Under the pieces are notes generated by a model. That model did not search any database. It had not been told where the DNA came from and was given only the letters and a program-made list of their open reading frames with translations. Position numbers and translations under genes: made by a program. This document shows positions 45,930-56,748 of a DNA stretch of 64,000 bases, piece by piece; positions within the stretch are counted from its first letter, which is position 1; each line of letters opens with the position of its first letter. Source of the stretch: Omphiscola glabra (Eukaryota > Mollusca > Gastropoda > Lymnaeidae); assembly GCA_964017045.1 (NCBI GenBank), contig OZ024808.1, forward strand, positions 30,854,449 to 30,918,448, given 5' to 3'.

Positions 45930-47269
45930 CTACTCCAGGTTGCATATCATAACGATGAACTCTCGAGTCTTGTAATGGTAATCGACACCCTGTCTAGTCG
46001 CCGGTTTTGACAGCAGTCCAGCGACTGCCGGTATGGTGTGGTCGGCCGAATCGTCCATGTGGGACACCCGCACGTACTGCTTGAAACCGCCGCTCTCCTT
46101 CCACGGGCTGCAATTCGTTGCCCGCTTGCCCTTGACCTTGCAGCACGTGATCCTGAATAGCCCGTCCTCCTCGGCTTCGCTGTACTGGTACTCCACCGCG
46201 GTGATGACGGCCCCCTCTGGACAGTGGAACCTAAACTGTTCACCGTACTGATTCAGATAATCTGTGGAACAGCAGGGTGTTGGTCAGTGACATGATACAA
46301 GGGGGTGTTGGTCAGGGAATGATACAAGGGGGTGTTGGTCAGTGACATGATACAAGGGGGTGTTGGTCAGGGACATGATACAAGGGGGTGTTGGTCAGGT
46401 ACATGATACAAGGGGGTGTTGGTCATGGACATTAAAACTATCATATATCATAAGAAAACTGACTTAATAAACTTTTTATCATAAACTTTGATCAAAGATT
46501 TAATGAAATTTGTGGACTAATTTTTTTAAATTTTCCTTAAACAATTGGATAAAAAAATTCTCTTTGTCCTATTTCTTAAAGATTTGCCCAACCTGACCTC
46601 TATCTTATTTCTGACATTTGTCTTATTTCTGACATTTGTCTTATTTCTGACATTTGTCTTATTTCTGACATTTCTCTTATTTCTGAAATTTGTTTTATTT
46701 CTGAGATTTGAGCTTGTTTAAGGCGTCGGAGTAAAATCATTTTAAAATCCCGTTTGTAGTTATAAGTTGGAAAAAAAAAGATTAATTCAAAATAATAATA
46801 TGTTTTAAGTTTTATTTGAAGCGCGAATGAGGTATATAAAGCTGATACATAGATTTCTTTACTTTGAAATGTTTACCAGCAATTAATGAGGCTCTAAGCA
46901 TCCTCGTTGAAAAGAACACAGCTTTAATAACTTTAACAAATAAACCAAGGTTCCCGAGAAAGCGACAGGTGACTACTTGATGCCCATCCTTTAAAGCCCA
47001 TTTTGAAATTGAAACAACTCACCACTTTTCTGACAATGTTCCTGCCGCCCCACACGCCCACACATGAACAAGACGAACGCCCCTCTGAGCACCAAGAGGT
47101 TGATCACGACCATGGCGGACATGACAGAGTCGTTCTTGCATCGTTGGTCGTAGCTGACCCGGGGCATGTGTCTATAGCATTCAGAGTTCTTGGCCCGCGT
47201 GCACTCGAAGTCTTGACCTGTGACGTGGGGTGCAAACACTAGCAGAAAAGCTGAGGTGACCAGCAGCAT
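45930..47269 (-). CDS. Dermatopontin-like secreted protein, two exons, 192 aa
   Basis: Exon 1 is 47269-47023 (donor GTGAGT) and exon 2 is 46261-45930 (acceptor TTCCACAG); the phase-1 join makes aspartate 83 and gives a 192-residue protein. Residues 1-18 are a signal peptide. Dermatopontins are small extracellular matrix proteins, also abundant in mollusc shell matrix, built of cysteine-bounded repeats. Here the join creates YLNQYGEQFRFHCPEG (84-99), the family's hallmark loop, followed by SEAEEDGLFRITCC (110-123), which parallels the EDR-W-F-C block. The N-terminal repeat is odd: where the acidic EDR motif is expected it reads LLVLRGAFVLFMCGRVG (58-74), leaving a hydrophobic stretch (49-70). 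It probably acts outside the cell in matrix or adhesion; a membrane-held form is possible but unproved. The intron carries a 28 bp array beside the acceptor. Confidence 0.82.
46273..46433. repeat. 28 bp repeat in the dermatopontin intron
   Basis: Six copies of GGTGTTGGTCAGGGACATGA plus TACAAGGG. The array begins about 10 bases from the intron's acceptor, so it overlaps the polypyrimidine and branch-point region on the gene's strand. Confidence 0.93.
46600..46708. repeat. 18 bp repeat in the dermatopontin intron
   Basis: Six copies of TATTTCTGACATTTGTCT. Confidence 0.92.
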
Positions 47270-47302
47270 TTTGAAGGTGCAATGTGCAGGTAGCTGTGAT
47301 GG

Positions 47303-47309
47303 ATTTATA
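47303..47309 (-). promoter_or_regulatory. TATA box of the dermatopontin-like gene
   Basis: TATAAAT on the minus strand, 33 bases before the start codon. The 5' leader would then be only about 5-12 nt long. Confidence 0.5.
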
Positions 47310-47472
47310 ACCATGCCAAAAATACGGGAGCTGAAGACTTGTAAGTTCAGGATATTGGATGCAACACGAATAAAAAATGTGTCTATTACAAAATAGTATT
47401 TTGGAATCATTCGAAATTTTGCAAAGACAACATTTCTAAGGACAATAAATATATAAAAGTTAAGCTCTAGGG

Positions 47473-48006
47473 CAGGGATTCTTAGCCTATTTGCAGTCGC
47501 ACACCCCCAATCAATTTCAAAACATTTCCCAAACCCCACCAACTTTCATTTCCCCCCGATAAAAAGTATGTTAATAAACAAATAAATAATACATTAATTA
47601 AGTCAACATCACGTTACTTCTTGGGAAACTTAATAGAAAGGAGGAAAATGACCAATTACAAATTAAATATATTTTAAAATAATTTTCAGATCAATTTCTT
47701 TTTCTCCAGTTTTTTATTTTTTAAAAATATTTCTGGGTTTTCCCAATCCTGGTACGTCCTCCTGGGACTACCCAATCCTGGCACGTCCTCCTGGGACTAC
47801 CCAATCCTGGCACATCCTCCTAGGACAACCCAATCCTGGCACGTCCTCCTGGGACTACCCAATCCTGGCACATCCTCCTAGGACAACCCAATCCTGGCAC
47901 GTCCTCCTGGGACTACCCAATCCTGGCACGTCCTCCTGGGACTACTCATACCCGGCACTCTCTCCTGCACCCCTAAAGACTGTGCCACGTCTGGTTAAGA
48001 ACACTC
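47473..48006. mobile_element. Possible old hAT-type MITE
   Basis: The left edge CAGGGATTCTTAGCCTATTT and the right edge GGTTAAGAACACTCG read as diverged hAT termini (compare CAGTGGTTCTCAACCT in the 19.0 kb MITE). No 8 bp duplication is clear. An internal 29 bp array lies at 47746-47965. Confidence 0.35.
47746..47965. repeat. 29 bp minisatellite
   Basis: Seven to eight copies of TCCTCCTGGGACTACCCAAT plus CCTGGCACG. Confidence 0.94.
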
Positions 48007-48104
48007 GTTAATGATTTTTCTTAGATTTTTGTAGACGTAAATCGGATTGGAAATATGTCATCAATTTTTTATTTTGGTAAATTCTGAGAGATCTATCCGC
48101 GTCT

Positions 48105-48800
48105 TTTACCATGGCCGCCATCTTGGTTGCCCCGACCTGCGAACTTTTACGTGTTCACGGGTCGGGACAACCAAGATGGCGGCCATGGAAAAAATAAAAT
48201 AACTCATGTTTTTGCTAAAATTACGAATAAAAAGTTTTTAAAAATGAAAAAATGATCTAAATCTATCCCTCACCCTAACCTGAACCCTAAATTACTCCCT
48301 AACAGGGTTTTGACCCTCTCCCTAACAGGGTTTTGACCCTCTCCCTAACAGGGTTTTGACCCTCTCCCTAACAGAGTTTTGACCCTCTCTCTAACAGGGT
48401 TTTGACCCTCTCCCTAACAGGGTTTTGACCCTCTCCCTAACAGGGTTTTGACCCTCTCCCTAACAGGGTTTTTGACCCTCTCCCTAACAGGGTTTTGACC
48501 CTATCGGAACCAGCGTTTTTGAAAACCCAACTTACATTTTCATGGAATACACTTTTACACACTTTATTTCAGGTTCCAACGAAAAGAATATCCAAAAATT
48601 AATGAAACACAGCGTGGTCACCCTCTAAAACTCTAAGATTATCTTAAAAAATGGCGCCGCTTGGCGGCGCTTATTAACATATTTAATAGGCCAACCAATG
48701 AAATTTTAAAAATTATAATTAATCAACCAATAAAAATCAATAAAAATTTGCCACCGTCATATTAATGAAAATGTAACTCTATTAAGGGGAGTGAATCCAC
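48105..48800. mobile_element. Hairpin-headed non-autonomous element, copy 1
   Basis: Starts with a 28 bp stem (48109-48136 and 48161-48188, 27 of 28 paired) whose arms contain CAAGATGGCGGC. Then come a CCCTAACCTGAACCCTAA stretch, nine copies of a 23 bp unit (CCCTAACAGGGTTTTGACCC plus TCT), a GAAAACCCAACTTACATTTT segment and an end near AATGTAACTCTATTAAGGGG. The same order occurs at 61.48-62.13 kb, which defines the element. It has no coding capacity. The class is unknown. Confidence 0.75.
48300..48510. repeat. 23 bp array inside element copy 1
   Basis: Nine copies of CCCTAACAGGGTTTTGACCC plus TCT. Each unit contains an imperfect inverted pair AGGGTTTTGACCCT. Confidence 0.94.
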
Positions 48801-48879
48801 GCAAATGACGTCATGGATAAACAATTGGGAATTAGCCTTTATTATTTTTTTTTTGTGGTGGGGATGTTTTTTTTTTTTT

Positions 48880-48940
48880 GGGGGGGGGGGGGGGGTATTA
48901 CAATTTAAAAATTTAAAAACGTTCAAATCCCCCCCCCCCC
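48880..48940. repeat. G16 and C12 tracts in inverted arrangement
   Basis: G16 at 48880-48895 and C12 at 48929-48940 are separated by 33 AT-rich bases, so they can pair into a GC hairpin. Preceded by a T run. Confidence 0.85.
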
Positions 48941-49184
48941 AACCTAATCAGCAATTATGTTCAATGATCAGTCGGAAACATAATTTCCTACAGCTTACTC
49001 ACCTGACAAATAGAATTCGTCCAGTCGAATATATTTGTCAAGGACAGAATGGCCACACTGTCGATAGTTGTCTTATTTAGATTGAACGGAAGTGTTCAAA
49101 TGGATGGCGCGCTAAAAATAGAAAGAGTACTTATGGGAATGGTGTGATATTTTTGTAGCCAATATTCCTCTCTTTCTTTTAAAT

Positions 49185-49250
49185 TACTCTCTCTCTCCCT
49201 CTTTCTCTCTCTCTCTGTATGACTGTCTCTCTCTCTCTCTCTCTCTCTCG
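49185..49250. repeat. CT microsatellite
   Basis: (CT)n tract with a few interruptions. Confidence 0.93.
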
Positions 49251-49677
49251 TTCTTCCGTATTCATTCTATCTATCCTAATGCTCCATTTATTTGTCTCTT
49301 GTTAAGTTTTTTTTCTCTCTAAAATTGTGTTTTTTAACGTTTTCATTAATATTCAAATTTTGACAACATTTTAAAAAATGTGCGCCTTCTTCTTGAGAAT
49401 TTAAACTCGAAAGAATTTCAATCTGTAAGCAGGCGTATGACAACGAAGGAAAAATATTGATATTCTGAGAGAAAAAGGCAAATGTGTTGGTTTATATCAT
49501 TTCCTCTTTCATATTATTTGTGGTTGTCAAGTTCTGGCCCAGCAAACCTGGATGAGATGCCAATATCGTGAATTGAGATAAAAGAAATTATTCATAGTAA
49601 AAGTAAAAATTTTATTTTAAAAACCATATTATTTTGACTGTTTTAAAATAGCCCTGCTCAACTTATTGCACTCGAGT

Positions 49678-50022
49678 TTAGAAACAACAAACATGCTAGA
49701 AACAACAAATATGCTAGAAACAACAAACATGCTAGAAACAACAAATATGCTAGAAACAACAAATATGATAGAAACAACAAACATGATAGAAACAACAAAC
49801 ATGATAGAAACAACAAACATGCTAGAAACAACAAACATGCTAGAAACAACAAACATGCTAGAAACAACAAACATGATAGAACCAACAAACATGATAGAAA
49901 CAACAAATATGATGGAAACAACAAACATGATAGAAACAACAAACATGCTAGAAACAACAAACATGCTAGAAACAACAAACATGATAGAACCAACAAACAT
50001 GATAGAACCAACAAACTTGATT
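49678..50022. repeat. 18 bp minisatellite
   Basis: About 19 copies of GAAACAACAAACATGCTA or GAAACAACAAACATGATA. Open frames on both strands reflect the period being a multiple of three. Confidence 0.96.
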
Positions 50023-50317
50023 TTGGAACGAGCCCAAATTGTAAAAAGTAAACGGTATCAAGGGGTAAGCTACTCTGTTTTACAAAAGCTTGGACGTACC
50101 CGATGATCTTGTAAATGCGTTTAGCATGATCAATGCTATATTTAGACCTGGCCAGACACTGACTGTAAATTTACCTTGATCCAAGTATGGAGAAAACGCC
50201 AAGCAGTGGGGACAAGCTGAAGTCTTCACAGCACCCTGAAATCTGGTGGAATTGCAAATTAATAAATGCAAAGCTGCCAATACACCAGGCCAGGACACAC
50301 CAGGCCAGGCCAGGACA

Positions 50318-50562
50318 CACCAGGCCAGGACAAGATCTATACAGACATTATCAAAATCCCTGGCACGATGACCAGGACAAGATCTGTACAAACATTATCA
50401 AAATCCCTGGCACGATGACCAGGACAAGATCTGTACAGACATTATCAAAATCCCTGGCACGATGACCAGGACAAGATATGTACAGACATTATCAAAATCC
50501 CTGGCACGATGACCAGGACAAGATCTGTACAGACATTATCAAAATCCCTGGCACGATGACCA
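50318..50562. repeat. 47 bp array within the RT relic
   Basis: Five copies of GGCACGATGACCAGGACAAG plus ATCTGTACAGACATTATCAAAATCCCT split over the unit. It is built from codons for the KIYTDIIKIPGTMTR region of the relic. A smaller CAGGCCAGGACACAC repeat precedes it at 50283-50330. Confidence 0.93.
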
Positions 50563-50854
50563 GGACAAAGCTACTGAGCATCATAAACATGTCATTGGCC
50601 ACGTGAGTCCTACTCATAGCTTGGCTAAGTGCTACTATTGTCCCTTATCCCAAAGAGGGGAAAATAAACGATCACCCAAGCAGCTACAGTCTGATGTCCC
50701 TAACATCGTGATTAGGTAAGGTAGCTGAAAGAATGGTAAAATGAGAAACTTTCTATGTACCTGGAAAATACCAGAGTTCTAAATGCAAATTAGTCGAACT
50801 TCCACAGGGAAAACAACCTATAGACAAGGTTCTCCGTCTTCTCCAGTCGACAAC

Positions 50855-50935
50855 CAATGGTCTCCAATGGTCTCCAATGGTCTCCAATGGTCTCCAATGG
50901 TCTCCAATGGTCTCCAATGGTCTCCAATGGTCTTC
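50855..50935. repeat. 10 bp array within the RT relic
   Basis: Eight copies of AATGGTCTCC starting inside the codons for TTNGLQ. Confidence 0.95.
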
Positions 50936-51002
50936 AGAAAAAAGTCCCATACATTGGCCTTTTAAAGAGTTTGGGTGTATTGTTTGATGTCTGTTGTGTG
51001 AT

Positions 51003-51224
51003 AAATCCTATATAAAATAAATCCTATATAAAATAAATCCTATATAAAATAAATCCTATATAAAATAAATCCTATATAAAATAAATCCTATATAAAATAA
51101 ATCCTATATAAAATAAATCCTATATAAAATAAATCCTATATAAAATAAATCCTATATAAAATAAATCCTATATAAAATAAATCCTATATAAAATAAATCC
51201 TATATAAAATAAATCCTATATAAA
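51003..51224. repeat. 16 bp minisatellite
   Basis: Fourteen nearly perfect copies of ATCCTATATAAAATAA, each with a TATATAAA TATA-like core. Almost no variation, so very recent. Confidence 0.97.
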
Positions 51225-51429
51225 ATTTAACATCGAGCAATGTGTGGGGGGGGGGGAGTGTGAAAAATTTTGACCAAACATGCCCATAAGTAACGATCTT
51301 TATATGAAAGCCAATAAGTGCTCCCCATGGCTCGCAATTGCGCTGAAGAAAATGTTACGCACAAAACGCAGCTGCGATATTTAAAAAAAATAAAGATATC
51401 ATTTAGCGCAGTTCCCGGGAATGTTATTC

Positions 51430-51665
51430 CTTGAAATCAATGGCGTCATATTTCTTTCATCTTCCCCTTGATAAACAGTGTAAACTGATATCTAGAGGGT
51501 CGGGCTGAAAATTTGATAGAATGTGTTGTCATCGGCCGCGATTCTATGTACCCAGTTTCAGCTCGATGAGTTGACGGGATGTAGGTCAATAAGCAGTCCG
51601 AATATTTTGCTCTTCAGAAACACGAGAATAAAAGCCAAGTTAAAATAAAGGATTTACACAAATTA
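51430..51665. repeat. Dispersed repeat, copy A
   Basis: Shares GAAAATTTGATAGAATGTGT TGTCATC, TTTCAGCTCGATGAG, GGTCAATAAG and AGGATTTACA in order with 55090-55250. It is non-coding. The class is unknown and the ends are not resolved. Confidence 0.65.
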
Positions 51666-51879
51666 GATGAACACGTTTTGGTGAATGCTTTTTTATTCAA
51701 ACGGAGGAATTAAGAGCAGAAAAAATGTTGAACAGAAGTAGAAAGATTTAAAATATTAGAACGAAACTTCCATTTTGTTTTGCATTAAGTTTGGTTTATA
51801 ACATTATACAAGATCATTCTCGTTTATTTGTTTGCAGTGAAAAGTAGGTGGGGTTGGTGGTTATAATAGGAACGTATGT

Positions 51880-52228
51880 TGGACGTATCTTGGACGTAAT
51901 ACGCGTGTGGGTTATTGTGTGTGGACAATGTATTAGGTGTGAGGCGTGTGGGTTATTGTGTGTGGAAAATGTATTAGTTTTGAGGCATGTGGGGTATTGT
52001 GTGTGGAGAATGTATTATAATGTAATGCGTGTTCTTTATTGTGTGTGGAAAACGTATTAGATGCGAGGCGCGTGGGTTATTGTGTGTGGACAATGTATTA
52101 GGAGTGATGCGTGTGGGTTATTGCGTGTGGACAATATATTAGGTGTGAGGCGTGTGGAGTATTGTGTGTTAAACTATGTATTAGGTGTTAGGCGTGTAGG
52201 GTATTGTGTGGGGACGATGTCTTAATGG
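51880..52228. repeat. Degenerate ~41 bp repeat
   Basis: About eight diverged copies of GTGTGGGTTATTGTGTGTGG followed by ACAATGTATTAGGTGTGAGGC in pieces. Confidence 0.88.
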
Positions 52229-52578
52229 TGTTATGTGTAAGAGTCACGATGTATTTAAGTTATCTACACACACTATTATATGTGAGACTCTTAGTCTTAG
52301 CAATAAAAATGTTCAACATAAGAAAATAATCCGTAGCGTACAATTTCCATATTTTATTTGTGAACTTTGACATATTTACATACTTCAGTGAATTTGTACA
52401 ATTTTAAAAAGGTTCTAGGTTTATTTCACAATTTGTGACCATTGGGGTATACTGGTCAGCCTATAAACAGATATATATTTTCTTTTTGAGAATCGCTGCT
52501 ATACGAACAACCCATTGAATGGTTGTCGACAGGTCAAAGGTCTTGATAACTACCATTGAATCAGAGGCTATCAATTAT

Positions 52579-55500
52579 TTATATCTGAATATTAAATTTC
52601 CTCGCGATCAGTTCAGTGCAGACGTTCAACGAACCTTGCTCGTCTTTCCGGAGCAGATTCAACTCTGGAATCTCAGAGAAAAGAACGTCCTGTTTTGTAT
52701 CCCGGTCTCTGAAACGGATTTTCACAACAACCTTCGGGGGTATCATTAGTTCAACGGATTGCACATTTGTGTGAAACAGGTTTTCTCTCATGTAAATGTG
52801 GTAACGGGATCTATTGAAACTGACAAAACTACATGTCAGCGTCGCACTGAGGTTTATAACTTCATCGAGGAATCTGACCGCTGGGGTCAAGTCTTCAGTA
52901 ACTTCTTGGTCGTCATCCTTGAAACACTTGATGTCAGTTCTAGAACTGTTTCCGTTGCAGTAGCTGTCGAAGACGAACTCGCCAATCGCTACCAATGACT
53001 GTAAGTCCACCGTTACATTCTCTGACACGTTAACCGTGATGGCGTTCTTGATGAGCTCTGTTGTGATCCTGTCCTCAAACACTGACCGGGGCAGCGGGAC
53101 GTCCCCTACAAATTTACTGTCCGTCCAGAAAGAACAGCTCTTTAGGTAGATGGCAGTCCTCTTGCCTTGTACACAAACACCGCTCACTGTTACAACGTAA
53201 TGGCTAGTCAGAGAGTCCATGATGGAGTGAATCTGGGGAAATAAGAAGAAAGTAAATTAATTAAATCTCTTTTTACATTAGGATAAAGTTGATTTAAAAA
53301 TCAGGTAATGCATTCGGCTGATCATCAGAGCTTGGTAAAGGCCGTAGTTTTTAAGGTCCTGGGATGGTTAGGGCCTGGGATGGTAAGGTCCTGTGATGGT
53401 TAGGTCCTGGGATGGTGAGGTCCTGGGATGGTAAGGTCCTAGGATGGTAAGGTCCTAGAATGGTAAAATCCTAGGATGGTAAGATCCTGGAATAATTAGG
53501 TCCTGGGATGGTGAGGTCCTGTGATGGTGAGGTCCTGTGATGGTTAGGTCCTGGGATGGTGAGGTCCTGGGATGGTTAGGTCCTGGGATGGTAAGGTCCT
53601 GTGATGGTTATGTCCTGGGATGGTGAGGTCCTGGGATGGTAAGGTCCTAGGATGGTAAGGTCCTAGAATGGTAAAATCCTATGATGGTAAGGTCCTGGAA
53701 TAATTAGGTCCTGGGATGGTAAGGTCCTAGGATGGTAAGGTCCTAGAATGGTAAAATCCTAGGATGGTAATGTCCTGGAATAATTAGGTCCTGGGATGGT
53801 ATTGCCATGGGATTGTATTGCCTGGTTTTGTTGTTTTTTTTGCCATTTAAAGAGAAAAAAAAGAATGACCCTTTACTAGAATGCTAAGAACACATTAAAT
53901 AACAATTTGGCTTTAATTTAAAATAAACGACATATTTGGCTGTAAGTCAGTTACACATAATTCCATTTTATCATTTGGTTGTCTCATTCGAATTTGTATG
54001 CAATTTTTAATGGGTTCTTATGCCCCTCCAGGTGGCGAAGACAAAACATGTAGCTATAGTTTAATAGACACTGCTTGGCAATAAAGAAAGACAAATATAA
54101 ATAGGGCACTGCTTGGCATTGAAAGACAAATATAAATAGGGCACTATTTGGATTGAAAGACACATATAAATAGGGCACTGCTTGGCACTGAAAGACACAT
54201 ATAAATAGGGCACTGCTTACATTGAAAGACACTAGTAAGTAGGCTCAAGCAGCCCACAAATCACATTTAGCGTAAACCTACTTTCGCTTTCACGCTCTTT
54301 ACGAGCTTGGTCATTGCGGGACTATCAAGTTGATTTTTGGGCGATAAACCAAAGGGAAGTAACCACATTCTAAGACTGTATTGAAGACCTCTAATGTCCG
54401 GGAAAATGGCGGCACATGTTTTGTTTTCTATGATCTTTCCTTGGGCACATTTGAGCTGAAGTGACGTGTTCTGTGGACGGAAACCGGTCATTTTTAAAAA
54501 TATTTTTAAAACTAAGATATAATAATAAAAAAATAAGAATATTTCAAAATAGATATAGAAACATAATTATTCCATCCTGATACATGTATTTTTAGTAGTT
54601 GATATCGCACGACATCAATCTTTATATCGTAAATCGCAAGTTTGTTCATTTATAATCGAGTTATTAAATCACTGGTTTGAACAAAGGTTTAATGTATTGG
54701 GATTTCGCTGTATTATTCGTAGAACACAATTATTTTTTAAAAAATTTCAAAGGAAAGTTCAATTTAACTACTCATAAAAACAAAGATTTTCATATAAAAC
54801 ATGTACGTTTATGTAAGATTACATGCATCTGCTTGTACATGATTTATCATAAATGTTATTTTAGAAAGTGATTTGTGTGTACAGGAATGGTTTTTATCAA
54901 ATTTAGTGCATGTTAAACCTAAAAGACTATAGAGATGTTTAAACCCAAATAAGTCACAATTACAAAGCACATAGCAACAGCTACTCAAGTAATCTCAACA
55001 CCAAAAACAAGCACCCACTGAACAAATCATATTTCATTCATCTTCTGCCTTGAAAAAAAAAAAGGGAAAACTTTTGGGGGTTGTGAGTGGGCTGGTGTTG
55101 AAAATTTGATAAAATGTGTTGTCATCAACATCGAGACTATGTGCTCACTTTCAGCTCGATAGGAAGACGAGAAATGGGTCAATAAAACTTCTAAAGATTT
55201 TACCATCCAGCTAGAAACACACAAACGAAAACGAGGTTAATATTAAGGATTTAAGAAAGGGAAAAAAAAATATGGTAACAAGCCTTTGGCCCATCAAGGG
55301 AGACAACTCAAATACACCTCAGTGTCCGAATATTTAGTCAATAAATGTGGTAAGTGGTTCAGATTCACACAGACCCACGTGTGCAGCTTTAAAACTTTCA
55401 GTTAAAATTCTAGAATTTTAAGTTGATTCACGGATCAAGTACATTAGGGTCTCCTTAGTTTAAATAGTTACGGATTCTGTGCGGACTTAAATGTATTGAG

Positions 55501-56717
55501 ATTGTTCTGGACGCCCCGCATCTCACATAGATACGGGGCGCCGTTCTAATTTATTCTTATATAAGCTCCACCCGCAAAATATCTTCTATAATAATTAAAT
55601 ATTATTACCTGATTATGTTATTTTAACCTTTTCATAATCACATGGGTCTAATATTCTAAGTATTCCTCGTTGCTGTTCAACGTTTTTCCTTAAGTCTCTT
55701 TATGAAAACTGTCAAATATTCTGGTACATATGTAAACCCTCCGGCTCATATCAGAAATATTTGAAATCTAAGGTCTTCTTTATTCCACTTCAAAAGAACT
55801 GTCTCTCTCTGATACGAATAAGGCAACACGGTCCAGAATACACTACAATACTTTATTGCAGATGTGATAACAATTCGTATTAGTCCTCTGACATAGTATC
55901 AATGTACAAGTAGATAATCACAGCTTGCACTCAAAACTTAGTTACCCAAAACGTCAATCCATTTGAGAACGAATAATCATACATCAGCTCTCGTTACAAG
56001 GTAGCTCTCCCAGTCTCAACATAGTTCACTATGCCAGGTTCGTGAACATAATAACAGCCCCGCTCTCTCCGCAAATAGTTACCCCCCCCCCTCTTTTATA
56101 CCTTCAATCTCTCATGTAATCGTGATATTAACATCGTTCACATTCGTTCACATTGGTCCACATTCGTCCACATTCGTTCACATTGGTCCACATTCGTTCA
56201 CATTCGTCCACATTCGTTCACATTCGTCCACATTCGTTCACATTCGTCCACATTCGTTCACAGTCCCAAAATCAAAACACACACACTGTCACTGATTCCA
56301 TGACCTTGAAAAAAAACATTTTTATTGTTATTTACCGGTATGTCAGCTTGACATTCTTTGAATAACCTGTTTTTGGATCTTAGTCATACTTGGATAATCC
56401 GTAACACATTTGTTATCCAGAGTTATCCACCGCGTTTATTGCTGGTTCTGTATACTGAAATCCCCGTCACTTTAAATAACGTACTGTAAACAAACCTTTC
56501 CCCATAGTGTCCTTCACAAGTGGATCTCACCATTTCCTTTTCTGGTGGCCCTACTCTCCTTTCCCCATATATTAATGACAATAACAAACTGTATTGACCA
56601 TACTATCCACCATCAACTCAGCACAGCTATACACGGATAAGTGTATTCAGGCGGAAATTTCATTTATTATATTGGTTAGATAATATTATTGATATGGGAC
56701 TTCAATTTTTTTCCTCT

Positions 56718-56748
<31 letters not shown>

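Larger units (their letters stand above)
50190..50990 (+). pseudogene. RT relic of the I-like LINE, broken by tandem expansions
   Basis: Plus-strand fragments align in order with the RT at 7.8-10.4 kb: GQAEVFTAP (compare HQEVFTAP), KAANTPGQD (compare KAPGPD), SATIVPYPKRGKINDHPSSY (compare KAVIVPIPKEGKPNDQMSSY), GKVAERMV, and KQPIDKVLRLLQSTTNGLQ (compare RQPMDQVIQFIQSTTNELQ). Two arrays interrupt it: a 47 bp unit between the KAPGPD-like and VPYPK blocks, and a 10 bp unit right after STTNGLQ. A segment after the second array is deleted. It cannot encode a working RT. Confidence 0.8.

Noticed and set aside
51496..55150. Shared peptide-like frames in the dispersed repeat
   Set aside because: The copies share nucleotides, not reading frame; stops and indels differ between them.
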